Source: Candidatus Auribacterota bacterium
GTDB lineage: Bacteria > Auribacterota > Tritonobacteria > UBA1439
Direction: 5' to 3'
NCBI GenBank assembly: GCA_026392015.1
Contig: JAPLCW010000162.1
Coordinates: 1 to 37,761 of the forward strand
Length of the DNA stretch: 37,761 nt
The position numbers and the translations under genes were made by a program. The notes below the pieces were generated by a model. That model was not told the DNA's origin. It was given only the letters and a program-made list of their open reading frames with translations, and did no database searches. The first letter of the stretch is position 1; every line of letters starts with the position of its first letter. Below, in pieces: positions 22,968 through 31,170 of the stretch.

Positions 22968-24338
22968 TTACGCAGTCTGGTTGCCTTTGTTGCGATCCTT
23001 TCCCGGCGTTAGCTCGGTAGCGTTCCACAGATGTACGCGGGTCTCCGCCACGACTACCCCGCTGAGTACAAGGAGGGAGATCAGGTTCGGAATTGCCATG
23101 AGCGCATTCGTGATATCCGCGAATGACCACACCGAGGGGAGTGACACCACTGATCCGAGCATCACAGTCGCGACCCAGAGTTTCCGGTATGGCTCTGTTG
23201 CCTTCGTTCCCAGGAGGTACTCGACTGCCTTTTCCCCGTAGTAGCACCATCCGAAAATTGTCGATGCCACGAAGGTGAAGAGTCCCACAGTCAGCACCAC
23301 GGGGCCGACCACGGGGATTCCCGCGAACGCCGCCCTGGTAAGCGCCGCCCCCTGGAGGCCTTTCGTCCACTCGCCGGAATTGACGAGGACGAGGCCGGTA
23401 AGCGCGCAGACGACGACGGTATCCCAGAATGTTCCCGTGGAGGAGACCAGCCCCTGGCGCACCGGGTTTCTTGTTTGCGCGGCGGCGGCGACGATTGGAG
23501 CGCTTCCCATTCCTGATTCGTTGGAAAAGAGCCCCCGCGCGATGCCGTACCGGATCGCCTCCCTGACCCCCGCTCCCAGGAATCCGCCGAGAGCCGCCTG
23601 GCCCGTAAAGGCGCTCCTGAAGATGAGGAGCAGGCTTTGTGGGACCGTGCTCAGTTTCAGGCACAGCAGCGTAAGGCATCCACCGATGTAAAATACCGCC
23701 ATGAACGGAACGAGTATTTCGCACACCCGCGCGATTGATTTGATCCCCCTGAGCATGACGAGGGCGGTGAAAGCGGTCAGGGCGATGCCGGTAATCCATG
23801 TCGGGATGGAGAAGGTCTCATGGACCATGGTGGCGATGGAGTTTGCCTGCACCATGTTGCCGATGCCGAATGCGGCGATCGCGGTGAGTGCGGCGAACAC
23901 AATTCCGAGCCAGCGGCAATGCATGCCACGTTCGAGGACGTACATCGGACCTCCCGCCATGAACCCTTCCTGGTTGGTTCCTCTGTATTTTACCGAGAGC
24001 ACCGCCTCGGCGTATTTGGTGGGGATCCCGAAGACTCCGGTGAGCCACATCCAGAGCACTGCCCCCGGCCCTCCGGATGCGATAGCCGTGGCGACGCCCA
24101 CGATGTTTCCCGTCCCGATGGTTGCGGCGAGGGCGGTGGTGAGGGCGCCGAAGTGGCTGATATCGCCTTCCCCCTCCTTCGTTCGGCTCAGAGAGAGCTT
24201 TATTGCCCGCCACATATAGCGCTGCATGAAGCGCAGCCTGAAGGTGAGGAAAAGATGGGTGCCGAACAGGAGCACGAGGAGCGGCGGGCCCCAGACGATG
24301 TTGCTCAGCGTAGAGAGTAGATTCCCTATTTCAGGCAT
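22968..24338 (-). CDS. Sodium:alanine/glycine symporter (AGCS family)
   Basis: A 456-residue inner membrane symporter taking up alanine or glycine with Na+ (or H+). The family signature GTGNIVGVATAIASGGPGAVLWMWLTGVFG is at about residues 76-105, followed by KYAEAVLSVKYR and GGPMYVLERG. Near residue 270-290, GIARGLFSNESGMGSAPIVAAAAQT is the second conserved block carrying substrate- and cation-binding residues. About eleven membrane helices fit the known LeuT-like fold. ATG at 24336-24338 has a good GGAGG ribosome site. It diverges from the AbrB-efflux cluster and no regulator of its own is seen. The amino acid specificity is not readable from sequence. Confidence 0.93.
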   Translation of the reverse strand: MPEIGNLLSTLSNIVWGPPLLVLLFGTHLFLTFRLRFMQRYMWRAIKLSLSRTKEGEGDISHFGALTTALAATIGTGNIVGVATAIASGGPGAVLWMWLTGVFGIPTKYAEAVLSVKYRGTNQEGFMAGGPMYVLERGMHCRWLGIVFAALTAIAAFGIGNMVQANSIATMVHETFSIPTWITGIALTAFTALVMLRGIKSIARVCEILVPFMAVFYIGGCLTLLCLKLSTVPQSLLLIFRSAFTGQAALGGFLGAGVREAIRYGIARGLFSNESGMGSAPIVAAAAQTRNPVRQGLVSSTGTFWDTVVVCALTGLVLVNSGEWTKGLQGAALTRAAFAGIPVVGPVVLTVGLFTFVASTIFGWCYYGEKAVEYLLGTKATEPYRKLWVATVMLGSVVSLPSVWSFADITNALMAIPNLISLLVLSGVVVAETRVHLWNATELTPGKDRNKGNQTA

Positions 24339-24417
24339 AGTCCTCCAGAAAACAGGCCGTCATTATATCGCTCTGTTCGGGTGAGATCAAACGAATTGGA
24401 GATGACCATATCTTAGG

Positions 24418-24489
24418 CGATTGGGCGATTGTGCAATTGAGCGATTAGGTGTTCACCGTTTTGACCCAATTGCCTAATCGCCCAGTCGC
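24418..24489. repeat. Period-8 degenerate repeat with inverted arms
   Basis: GCGATTGG, GCGATTGT, GCAATTGA and GCGATTAG follow each other (about 24419-24450). The downstream arm, AATTGCCTAATCGCCC to GTCGCC, is their inverse. A hairpin is likely. It sits between the divergent symporter and abrB-like genes. Confidence 0.7.
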
Positions 24490-24516
24490 CGCTTTTTATG
24501 ACACTATTTCCTCGAT

Positions 24517-24552
24517 TTGATATATCATATTAGTCATACATATCATATTAGT
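24517..24552 (+). promoter_or_regulatory. Promoter with direct-repeat operator upstream of the AbrB-like gene
   Basis: TTGATA (24517-24522) and TATCAT (24541-24546), 18 bases apart, resemble a sigma-70 promoter. The 13-mer ATATCATATTAGT occurs twice (24522-24534 and 24540-24552), period 18, overlapping the promoter. This is a plausible self-regulation site for the AbrB-type protein encoded next. GGAGG precedes its ATG. Confidence 0.55.
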
Positions 24553-24576
24553 GTGTAATTTATCGCGGAGGACGCT

Positions 24577-24822
24577 ATGAACGGTATATTCAAGGGAAAG
24601 GTGCACAGCTCGGTGACGGTGGGCGAGCGCGGGCAGATCGTGATTCCCGCCGGGGTTCGGCAGATGTTCCGCATACGGCCCGGGGAGCGGTTGATAGTTA
24701 TTGTCAATGCAGAGAGAAAAATCATCGGCCTCATGCATACGGATGATTTTAACGCCTTCCTCAAGCAGGCGGCGGCGGTTATCACGAAAATGGAACGAAA
24801 GGTGTCGCGTAAGAACAGGTAG
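24577..24822 (+). CDS. AbrB/MazE/SpoVT-type DNA-binding regulator
   Basis: An 81-residue protein with one swapped-hairpin AbrB domain: SSVTVGERGQIVIPAGVRQMFRIRPGERLIVIVN at residues about 12-45. The GQIVIPAGVR core is the classical signature. The C-terminus is a short basic helix (ITKMERKVSRKNR). ATG at 24577 follows GCGGAGGAC. It is the first gene of an efflux cluster: the outer membrane factor starts 5 bases after its stop. No toxin partner is present, so it is more likely a transcription regulator of the transporter than a MazE-type antitoxin. The direct repeats in its own promoter support autoregulation. Confidence 0.88.
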   Translation: MNGIFKGKVHSSVTVGERGQIVIPAGVRQMFRIRPGERLIVIVNAERKIIGLMHTDDFNAFLKQAAAVITKMERKVSRKNR

Positions 24823-24826
24823 GATA

Positions 24827-26131
24827 ATGCAGGCCAGACCAGTTGCAGTCATCGTATGTCTGATCGCGCTGTGGAGCGTCTCGTCTCGCTGCGCTGCCGT
24901 CTCTGAAGAGGCTTCGCCGGGACCGATCGTCTGGCAGACATGCGTGGAGGATACGATAAGGAGTAACCCCGACCTGATCGCCGCCCGCGAAGTGATAAAG
25001 CAGGCAAGGGCGAACAGGTCCATCAAGGCAAGTCCGATCTTTCCCCAGGTAAACGCATCGATGCAGGACCAAAGGGAAGGGGGAAGCGGGGTCGTTACCA
25101 CGAATTCGCACAGCATGCAATTGAACGGACAGCAGCTATTTTTCGATGGTTTCAAAACTGTGTTTAATGTAGAGCAGGCGGATAGCCAGATCACCGCCGC
25201 GCAATACAATTATGTTGTGACCTCCTCCCAGGTCAGGCTTACGCTGCGGGGCGCGTACAGTGATCTCCTCAGGGCCCAGGAGCTTCTGAACATAACGAAG
25301 GATATCGAGCAGAGGAGGCGGCAGAACGCGGAGCTCGTCCGTCTGCGCTACGAAGCGGGGAGGGAGCACAGGGGGTCGCTCCTTCTCGCGGAGGCGAACC
25401 TCGCCCAGGCGGAGTACGACGTCGGGCAGGCCGCGCGCGCCATTCTTCTGGGACAGAGGCAACTGAATACGGCGATGGGGCGTACGCATCTGCTGCCGGT
25501 GATTGCGCAGGGGAATTTTGACGTCCAGGACCAAGCCCGCCAGAAGCCCGATTTTGAATCCATGGCCGACAGCAACCCGTTTCTGCAACAGTTGATCTCC
25601 CAGACGGATGCTGCGCGATACGGCTTGAAATCCGCCAAGGCTGATTTTTTCCCCCAGGTGTTTGGCAATATCCAGGGGGGGAAGGTAGCGGTGGATAATT
25701 GGCCGCCGAATAAGAACGATTGGTTTCTCGGCATCAATGTCAACTACCCGCTCTTCACGGGGGGGAGACGCATATCGGAAGTGTACAGGACACGGGCACT
25801 GCTCAACCAGGCGGAGGCGGATCAGAAGAGCGGGCTGGATGGCGTCATACTGACGCTGGATCAGACATGGACGGATCTTCAGGATGCCCTCGATCTGGTG
25901 GGAGTTCAGCACAAGTTCCTGATCGCCGGCGAAGAGCGCGCGAAGATCAGCCGCGCGGAGTATCAAATCGGGTTGATCAACTTTGATGCCTGGACGATCA
26001 TCGAGGATAACCTCGTGAGCGCCCAAAAATCCTATATCGCTGCCGAGGCTGTCTCACTGGTTGCAGAAGCGAGGTGGATACAGGCGCAGGGGGGGACTCT
26101 GGAGAGCGATCCTTTGCGGAAGGGGCCGTAA
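24827..26131 (+). CDS. TolC-like outer membrane efflux protein (OEP family)
   Basis: A 434-residue outer membrane factor with a signal peptide (ARPVAVIVCLIALWSVSSR) and no lipobox cysteine. Two OEP repeats of long helices and short strands are visible, with family-typical stretches: NPDLIAAREVIKQARANRSIKASPIFPQVNA, RGAYSDLLRAQELLNITKDIEQRR, GSLLLAEANLAQAEYDVGQA, NVNYPLFTGGRRISEVYRTRALLNQAE and KISRAEYQIGLINFDAWTIIEDN. This forms the channel-tunnel through the outer membrane and periplasm. ATG at 24827 has AGGTAGG just before it, overlapping the end of the abrB-like gene region, indicating co-transcription. Substrate specificity cannot be read from this subunit. Confidence 0.9.
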   Translation: MQARPVAVIVCLIALWSVSSRCAAVSEEASPGPIVWQTCVEDTIRSNPDLIAAREVIKQARANRSIKASPIFPQVNASMQDQREGGSGVVTTNSHSMQLNGQQLFFDGFKTVFNVEQADSQITAAQYNYVVTSSQVRLTLRGAYSDLLRAQELLNITKDIEQRRRQNAELVRLRYEAGREHRGSLLLAEANLAQAEYDVGQAARAILLGQRQLNTAMGRTHLLPVIAQGNFDVQDQARQKPDFESMADSNPFLQQLISQTDAARYGLKSAKADFFPQVFGNIQGGKVAVDNWPPNKNDWFLGINVNYPLFTGGRRISEVYRTRALLNQAEADQKSGLDGVILTLDQTWTDLQDALDLVGVQHKFLIAGEERAKISRAEYQIGLINFDAWTIIEDNLVSAQKSYIAAEAVSLVAEARWIQAQGGTLESDPLRKGP

Positions 26132-26199
26132 TACCCGAATAAAGATAGCGTTGCGAAGGATATCATCGATGACTATCGAACAAACGCATGGAGAAATAT

Positions 26200-27162
26200 A
26201 TGAGTAACATGACATTAAAAAAGTTAATCGGCGCACTGGCAATCGTCATTATCGTCGGGGCCGTATTAATTTTTCGCCACAGGGAGAAGGCTGACGAGAC
26301 TCTCACCGAGATAAAACCTTCATACTGCAATATCCGCGCGGTCATCTCAACAACAGGCGATGTGGAGCCCCAGAACCGCCTTGAGTTAAAGCCCCCGATC
26401 GGAGGACGGGTCGAGGAGATACTGGTGCACGAGGGCGACAACGTGAAGGTTGGCCAGGTGCTCGCATGGATGAGCTCGACAGAACGGGCTGCGCTCCTCG
26501 ACGCGGCACGGTCGCAGGGAGCGGAAGCGGTGAAATACTGGAGCGAGGTGTACAAGGCGACGCCGCTGATCTCTCCGATCGACGGGGACGTGATTGTGCG
26601 CGCGGTGGAGCCGGGGCAGACGGTCCTCACGACAACGGCGGTGCTCGTGCTCTCCGACCGGCTCATCGTCAACGCCCAGGTTGATGAGACCGATGTCGGC
26701 AAGGTGAAGATCGGGCAGCAGGCTGTCGTCAGCCTCGATGCGTATCCGGAGGTGAAGGTGCCGTCAAGGATAGATCACATCTCCTATGAATCCAAAGTCG
26801 TCAATAACGTCACGATCTATGAGGTGGACGTGCTGCCGGATAAGGTACCGGACATGTTCCGTTCCGGGATGAGCGCGATTGTGGAGATAGTGGAGGCGAG
26901 CAAGGAGAATGTCCTCTGCGTGCCGCTTGAGGCCGTGAGGAAAACGAAGAGGGGCGGGATCGTGCTGGTCAGTGCTGCGCCGGGGAAAAGTCCTGCCGAA
27001 CGCGAGGTCGTCCTCGGGGTCGCCGACGACAAGAACGTGGAGATCGTTTCAGGGCTTACCGACAACGACACGGTGGTGATAAGGAGCGCGAAGACGAAAC
27101 TGCCTAAGGCCGCCGCAGTGGGCAAGAATCCGTTTATGCCGAATCCGCCGAGGGGAAGGTAA
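26200..27162 (+). CDS. Membrane fusion protein (HlyD/RND/MacA-like adaptor) with short hairpin
   Basis: A 320-residue periplasmic adaptor with one N-terminal membrane anchor (LIGALAIVIIVGAVLIF). The first lipoyl half is at about residues 65-92 (PIGGRVEEILVHEGDNVKVGQ), the second at 122-150 (PLISPIDGDVIVRAVEPGQTV). Beta-barrel (LIVNAQVDETDVGKVKIGQ) and membrane-proximal domains follow. Only about 30 residues separate the lipoyl halves, so the alpha-hairpin is much shorter than that of MacA, which docks on TolC. ATG at 26200 is preceded by GGAG at six bases; 26188 is an alternative. It lies between the outer membrane factor and macB and should couple them. Confidence 0.88.
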   Translation: MSNMTLKKLIGALAIVIIVGAVLIFRHREKADETLTEIKPSYCNIRAVISTTGDVEPQNRLELKPPIGGRVEEILVHEGDNVKVGQVLAWMSSTERAALLDAARSQGAEAVKYWSEVYKATPLISPIDGDVIVRAVEPGQTVLTTTAVLVLSDRLIVNAQVDETDVGKVKIGQQAVVSLDAYPEVKVPSRIDHISYESKVVNNVTIYEVDVLPDKVPDMFRSGMSAIVEIVEASKENVLCVPLEAVRKTKRGGIVLVSAAPGKSPAEREVVLGVADDKNVEIVSGLTDNDTVVIRSAKTKLPKAAAVGKNPFMPNPPRGR

Positions 27163-27334
27163 GCATGGCAAAAGAAGTAAGCGTTATCGCCGTAGCAACA
27201 AACGATATACAGGATGAGGCGGGACGCATTAGTTGATCCTTGATTGAGAGCCGATTTGCCTTGTGTATCCGTGATTCTTTCATGTTGAAACTTTTCACCG
27301 ATAGTGCGCGCTGCCGCTCTGAAAGGAAGCAGTC

Positions 27335-29299
27335 ATGCTGGAGTTGACGCACGTATCAAAAACATACCAGATGGGGACGGTCAGCGTCCATGCCCTCCAG
27401 GACGTCTCAGTTAAAATAAACGAGGGCGAATATGTGGCGATCATCGGACCCTCCGGTTCGGGAAAGTCAACACTCCTCCACGTCATAGGCTGCCTGGACA
27501 GACCCGACACCGGCTCGTACCTCATGGGTGGGCGTGAAATCACCAAACTCACGGATGACCAGCTTGCGGTGCTCAGGAACAAGATGATGGGGTTTGTCTT
27601 TCAGCAGTTTCACCTCCTGCCCTATGCCAATGCATTGGAGAACGTAGAACTTCCCCTGGTCTATGCCGGCCAGCGTCACTTGAAGGAGCGGGCCCGCATC
27701 CGGCTTGGCGAGGTCGGCCTCTCGGAGAGATCTACTCATCGACCCACGGAGATGTCGGGTGGAGAACAGCAGAGGGTGGCCATCGCGCGCTCCCTGGTGA
27801 ACGAACCGCCCATCATCCTCGCCGACGAACCTACGGGGAATCTCGACAGCAAGAGCGAGGCGGAGGTCATTGCGATACTGGAGGATTTGAATAAGAAAGG
27901 AAAGACAGTCGTCATCGTGACGCATGAGCCGGAGATCGCCAAACGCGCCAGAAGGACTATCTCAATGCGGGACGGCTGGGTGATATCCGACGAAAAGAGG
28001 GATTCTGTAAGAGGGGAAGATAAGACGGCTGGTCCGCCAGGGCTGTTCGAAAGCGTCATGGCCGGCGCCCACGCGGGTGTGGGGAAGGCTGAATTCGGGG
28101 ATCATATACGGCAGGCGCTCCGGGCGATCTGCTCGCACAAGATGCGCTCATCCCTCTCCATGCTCGGCATCCTCATCGGCGTCGGCGCGGTCATTGCGAT
28201 GCTGGCGCTCGGGACCGGCGCGAAAGAATCGATCGCCCAGAGGCTCGCCTCGATGGGATCCAATCTCCTCATGGTGCGGGCGGGTTCCCATCAGCTTCAC
28301 GGCGTGGCACTGGAGGCGGGGTCGGTGACGCGCTTCACCACGCAGGATGTGGACGCGATTGCCAAATTACCCGAGGCAAAACGGGTCTCGCCATCGGTTA
28401 CGGGGCGGGCTCAGGTGGTGTACGGGAACAAGAATTGGAATACCAAGGTTGAGGGGACGGGGGTGGATTACAAAGACCTGCGAGCCGCGAATCCGACCCT
28501 GGGGAGGTTTTTCACAGCGGAAGAGATCAGGAGCCGCCAGAAGGTGGCGCTCCTGGGCGTAACCGTCGCGCGCGCTCTCTTCGGAGATGCGAATCCCGTG
28601 GGCGCCACGGTGAAGATCAATCGCATCAATTTCCTGGTGATAGGGCTCCTCCCCGAGAAGGGCGCCACGGGGTTTCAAGATCAGGACGACACTATCATCA
28701 TACCCATCAGCACCGCGATGTACCGGCTCCTCGGGAAGGATTATCTTGATTCCATCTATGTCGAGGGAGTCGATCCCGAGCAGATGTCGGCTGCGGAAAA
28801 AGGAGTCCGCGACTTGATCATCAAGCGGCACCGCCTCACGAAGGATAAGGAGGACACCTTCGAGATCCGCAATATGGCGGAGATGCAGGCGGCGCTACAG
28901 AGCACGACGAAGACGATGACATGGCTGCTGGGATCTATCGCTGCGATCTCTCTCCTTGTGGGGGGCATAGGGATCATGAACATCATGCTCGTTTCCGTCA
29001 CGGAGCGCACCCGGGAGATCGGGCTCCGCAAGGCGATCGGGGCGCGCGGAGTGGATATCATGATTCAGTTCCTCATCGAGTCGGCAGTGATGACGTTCAG
29101 CGGCGGCCTCGCGGGGATCGCGCTGGGAGTTGGATTGTCCGCCCTCATGGCGAATCTTGCGGGCTGGGCAGTGCGCGTGTCGCTTTTTTCGATCGTGCTC
29201 GCGGCATCGTTCTCGATCGCGGTCGGGATCCTGTTCGGCCTCTGGCCGGCCCGCAGCGCCGCGAGGCTCAATCCGATAGAGGCGTTGAGGTACGAATAA
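27335..29299 (+). CDS. macB: MacB-type ABC transporter, fused ATPase and FtsX permease
   Basis: A 654-residue MacB-like mechanotransmitter. The N-terminal ATPase (about 1-225) has Walker A GPSGSGKST (38-46), signature MSGGEQQRVAIARSL, and Walker B IILADEPTGNLD. After a linker comes TM1 (MRSSLSMLGILIGVGAVIAML), a large periplasmic MacB_PCD domain, and a FtsX domain with three membrane helices at the C-terminus (ISLLVGGIGIMNIMLVSVTERTREIGLRKAIG, then two more). It uses ATP in the cytoplasm to drive export from the periplasm through the outer membrane factor; substrates may be lipopeptides, macrolide-like compounds or peptides. ATG at 27335 follows AGGAAG. A 172-base gap separates it from the adaptor gene and holds no gene. 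Confidence 0.93.
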   Translation: MLELTHVSKTYQMGTVSVHALQDVSVKINEGEYVAIIGPSGSGKSTLLHVIGCLDRPDTGSYLMGGREITKLTDDQLAVLRNKMMGFVFQQFHLLPYANALENVELPLVYAGQRHLKERARIRLGEVGLSERSTHRPTEMSGGEQQRVAIARSLVNEPPIILADEPTGNLDSKSEAEVIAILEDLNKKGKTVVIVTHEPEIAKRARRTISMRDGWVISDEKRDSVRGEDKTAGPPGLFESVMAGAHAGVGKAEFGDHIRQALRAICSHKMRSSLSMLGILIGVGAVIAMLALGTGAKESIAQRLASMGSNLLMVRAGSHQLHGVALEAGSVTRFTTQDVDAIAKLPEAKRVSPSVTGRAQVVYGNKNWNTKVEGTGVDYKDLRAANPTLGRFFTAEEIRSRQKVALLGVTVARALFGDANPVGATVKINRINFLVIGLLPEKGATGFQDQDDTIIIPISTAMYRLLGKDYLDSIYVEGVDPEQMSAAEKGVRDLIIKRHRLTKDKEDTFEIRNMAEMQAALQSTTKTMTWLLGSIAAISLLVGGIGIMNIMLVSVTERTREIGLRKAIGARGVDIMIQFLIESAVMTFSGGLAGIALGVGLSALMANLAGWAVRVSLFSIVLAASFSIAVGILFGLWPARSAARLNPIEALRYE

Positions 29300-29333
29300 C
29301 CGCAGTTTAAAGTGTAAGGGAAAAGGAAGAAAG

Positions 29334-30407
29334 TCAAAAGATGATGATATTGGGTGTGAGAATAGCGACCCGGATCTTATTCCCCTCGCGCAGGGCGTGG
29401 CGCTCTCGGATGTAAGCGGGGAACCTCAGCTCGAAATCATATCTGTGCGGGCTCCCCTCTATCCGGAACATCATCACGCAGGATTCCGGCAGCGAGAGCA
29501 GCGAGACGATCTCTCCCGAAAAGACATTTGCTTTAAGCGAATCCCGCAACGGATACTCCTCTCGGACAATCTTGAGATCCTGCTGACGCACGCACACCGT
29601 TGCCTGCGTGCGGGGCGAGATACGCTTGTTCACAAGGATTTTAAAATGGCCGCAGTCTATTCTGCTGCCGTTCTGATGGTCCTCCGCCCGCCCCGTGAAT
29701 ATATTCCGATAGTTGAGATATCGCGCCACGCTCTCCGTCGCCGGTCTCTCGAATATTTCCTGTTTTGAGCCGCTCTGGACCAGTGTGCCGTCGATGAGCA
29801 CGGAGATGCTCTCCCCCAGCGTGTACGCCTCTTCCAGATTGTGGGTTATATGGACGACGGTGATCCCCAGCTCCGCGGCAATCTGTTTCAGCTCCAGCCA
29901 GAGTACGCGCCTCGCCCCCTCGTCGATGGATGAAAACGGCTCGTCGAGCAGGACGATCCCCGGCCTCGGCGCGAGCGCCCGCGCGAGAGCGACCTTTTGC
30001 TTCTCCCCTCCCGAGAGATTGCGAACGCCGCGTCCGCGCAGATCGTGGATGGAGAGCAGCCGGCACAGGCTGTCGACCGCGCGATCCGCATCAGGGGGAG
30101 GGATGTTCCGGAAACGCAGGCCGAAGCGGATATTCCCCTCCACGCTCAGATGGGGGAACAAGGCTAAATCCTGGGGTACGTATCCGATCCCCCTGAGCTC
30201 CGGCGGGGTGCGTGTGATCTCCTGATTATTGAGGAAGACCCTCCCCTGTTGCGGGGGATAGAGGCCGAGCACGGATTTTATCAGGGTTGATTTCCCGCTT
30301 CCGGTCGGGCCGAGGAGGACGGAATAGGATCTTTTATGGAAATCACAACTGATTTCCTTCAGCGAGAACTGCCCCATCCTAAGCGTGAGATTTCGTATTG
30401 AAAGCAT
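29334..30407 (-). CDS. modC: Molybdate/tungstate-type ABC transporter ATP-binding protein ModC
   Basis: A 357-residue ATPase. Walker A is GPTGSGKST (33-41), the Q loop VPQDLALFPHLSV, signature LSGGEKQKVALARAL, Walker B GIVLLDEPFSSID, and the switch His lies in VVHITHNLEEA. After the ATPase (about 235 residues) a C-terminal regulatory part of some 120 residues (RISPRTQATVCVRQQDLKIVREE...) matches TOBE-type domains found in ModC and other CUT1/MOI-type ATPases. It overlaps modB by 29 bases and has its own AAGGAA site within modB. Convergent with macB, with only 34 bases between. The choice of molybdate over other oxyanions rests on the linked binding protein. Confidence 0.88.
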   Translation of the reverse strand: MLSIRNLTLRMGQFSLKEISCDFHKRSYSVLLGPTGSGKSTLIKSVLGLYPPQQGRVFLNNQEITRTPPELRGIGYVPQDLALFPHLSVEGNIRFGLRFRNIPPPDADRAVDSLCRLLSIHDLRGRGVRNLSGGEKQKVALARALAPRPGIVLLDEPFSSIDEGARRVLWLELKQIAAELGITVVHITHNLEEAYTLGESISVLIDGTLVQSGSKQEIFERPATESVARYLNYRNIFTGRAEDHQNGSRIDCGHFKILVNKRISPRTQATVCVRQQDLKIVREEYPLRDSLKANVFSGEIVSLLSLPESCVMMFRIEGSPHRYDFELRFPAYIRERHALREGNKIRVAILTPNIIIF

Positions 30408-31170
30408 AGAGTTTCCTTATGAAAATGAGGACTGTCAGGGAAATGGCAATCGATATCAGGATGAGCGCGCAGGCGCGGTGCACGTCCGCGCTCGCCAGGC
30501 TCAGGAAAATTGCCACAGGCAGCGTCTCGGTTTTCATGGGGGTGGCGCCGGCGAGCGTGACCGTGGCCCCGAATTCGCCGACCGCCCGCGCCCAGGTGAG
30601 GAGGAACGCCGCAAGGATGCCGTTCCTCGAGAGGGGCAGGAGAACGCGCGTGAGCGCCTGGAGCCGGGTCGCGCCGAGCGTCCGGGCGATATTCTCATAT
30701 TCGGGATTTACATGCTCGAACGTCGATTTTACCAGGCTCACCGCGAGGCCGATGATCACGATGAACTGCGCCGCGACGATCGCAGGGACTTCGAAAACGA
30801 TCCTGATGATGTGATCTTCGATAAATCTCCCCGGCGCGGTATTGAAAAAGATGAGGAGCATCGCCCCGAGCCCGATAGGGGAGAGGACGATCGGCAGGTA
30901 GAGAAGGGCATCAACAAAACTCTTCAAAGGGAATCGGTATCGCGCGAGGACGTAGGAAACGGGGATCGAAAACAGGATTGCAAGCAGGGAGGAGACCGTT
31001 GCGGTGAGGAGAGTCAGTTTGACGGCAAAGATGAGTTCCGCCCAATCGACGCCTCGCACCGCTACGCTGGCCTGCATCTGGGTGATCAGGGAGAGAATGA
31101 GGGCAAGGAAGAAAATGACCAGGACCGCCAGGACGCTGAACGAGGCCGCGATGAAGAGCTTATTTCTCAT
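30379..31170 (-). CDS. modB: Molybdate/tungstate-type ABC transporter permease ModB
   Basis: A 263-residue inner membrane permease with about six membrane helices. The cytoplasmic EAA loop is ENIARTLGATRLQALTRVLLPLSRNG, which touches ModC. Preceding it, LPIVLSPIGLGAMLLIFF and later TWARAVGEFGATVTLAG are highly characteristic of the ModB/CysT-type group (the R-x-x-GEFGA block). Start ATG at 31168-31170 lies inside the last codons of modA (overlap 11 bases: translational coupling). The pair with modC overlaps too, so the three proteins are made from one transcript. Confidence 0.9.
   Translation of the reverse strand: MRNKLFIAASFSVLAVLVIFFLALILSLITQMQASVAVRGVDWAELIFAVKLTLLTATVSSLLAILFSIPVSYVLARYRFPLKSFVDALLYLPIVLSPIGLGAMLLIFFNTAPGRFIEDHIIRIVFEVPAIVAAQFIVIIGLAVSLVKSTFEHVNPEYENIARTLGATRLQALTRVLLPLSRNGILAAFLLTWARAVGEFGATVTLAGATPMKTETLPVAIFLSLASADVHRACALILISIAISLTVLIFIRKLYAFNTKSHA

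Noticed and set aside
22918..23799. 293-codon minus frame overlapping the symporter
   Set aside because: Out-of-frame shadow of the AGCS gene with Gly/Arg-rich, low-complexity content.
24577..24822. Toxin-antitoxin antitoxin (MazE type)
   Set aside because: No small toxin gene follows; the next gene, five bases away, is an outer membrane efflux protein.
25136..26026. 296-codon open frame opposite the outer membrane factor gene
   Set aside because: Antisense shadow; no ribosome site, no known motifs.
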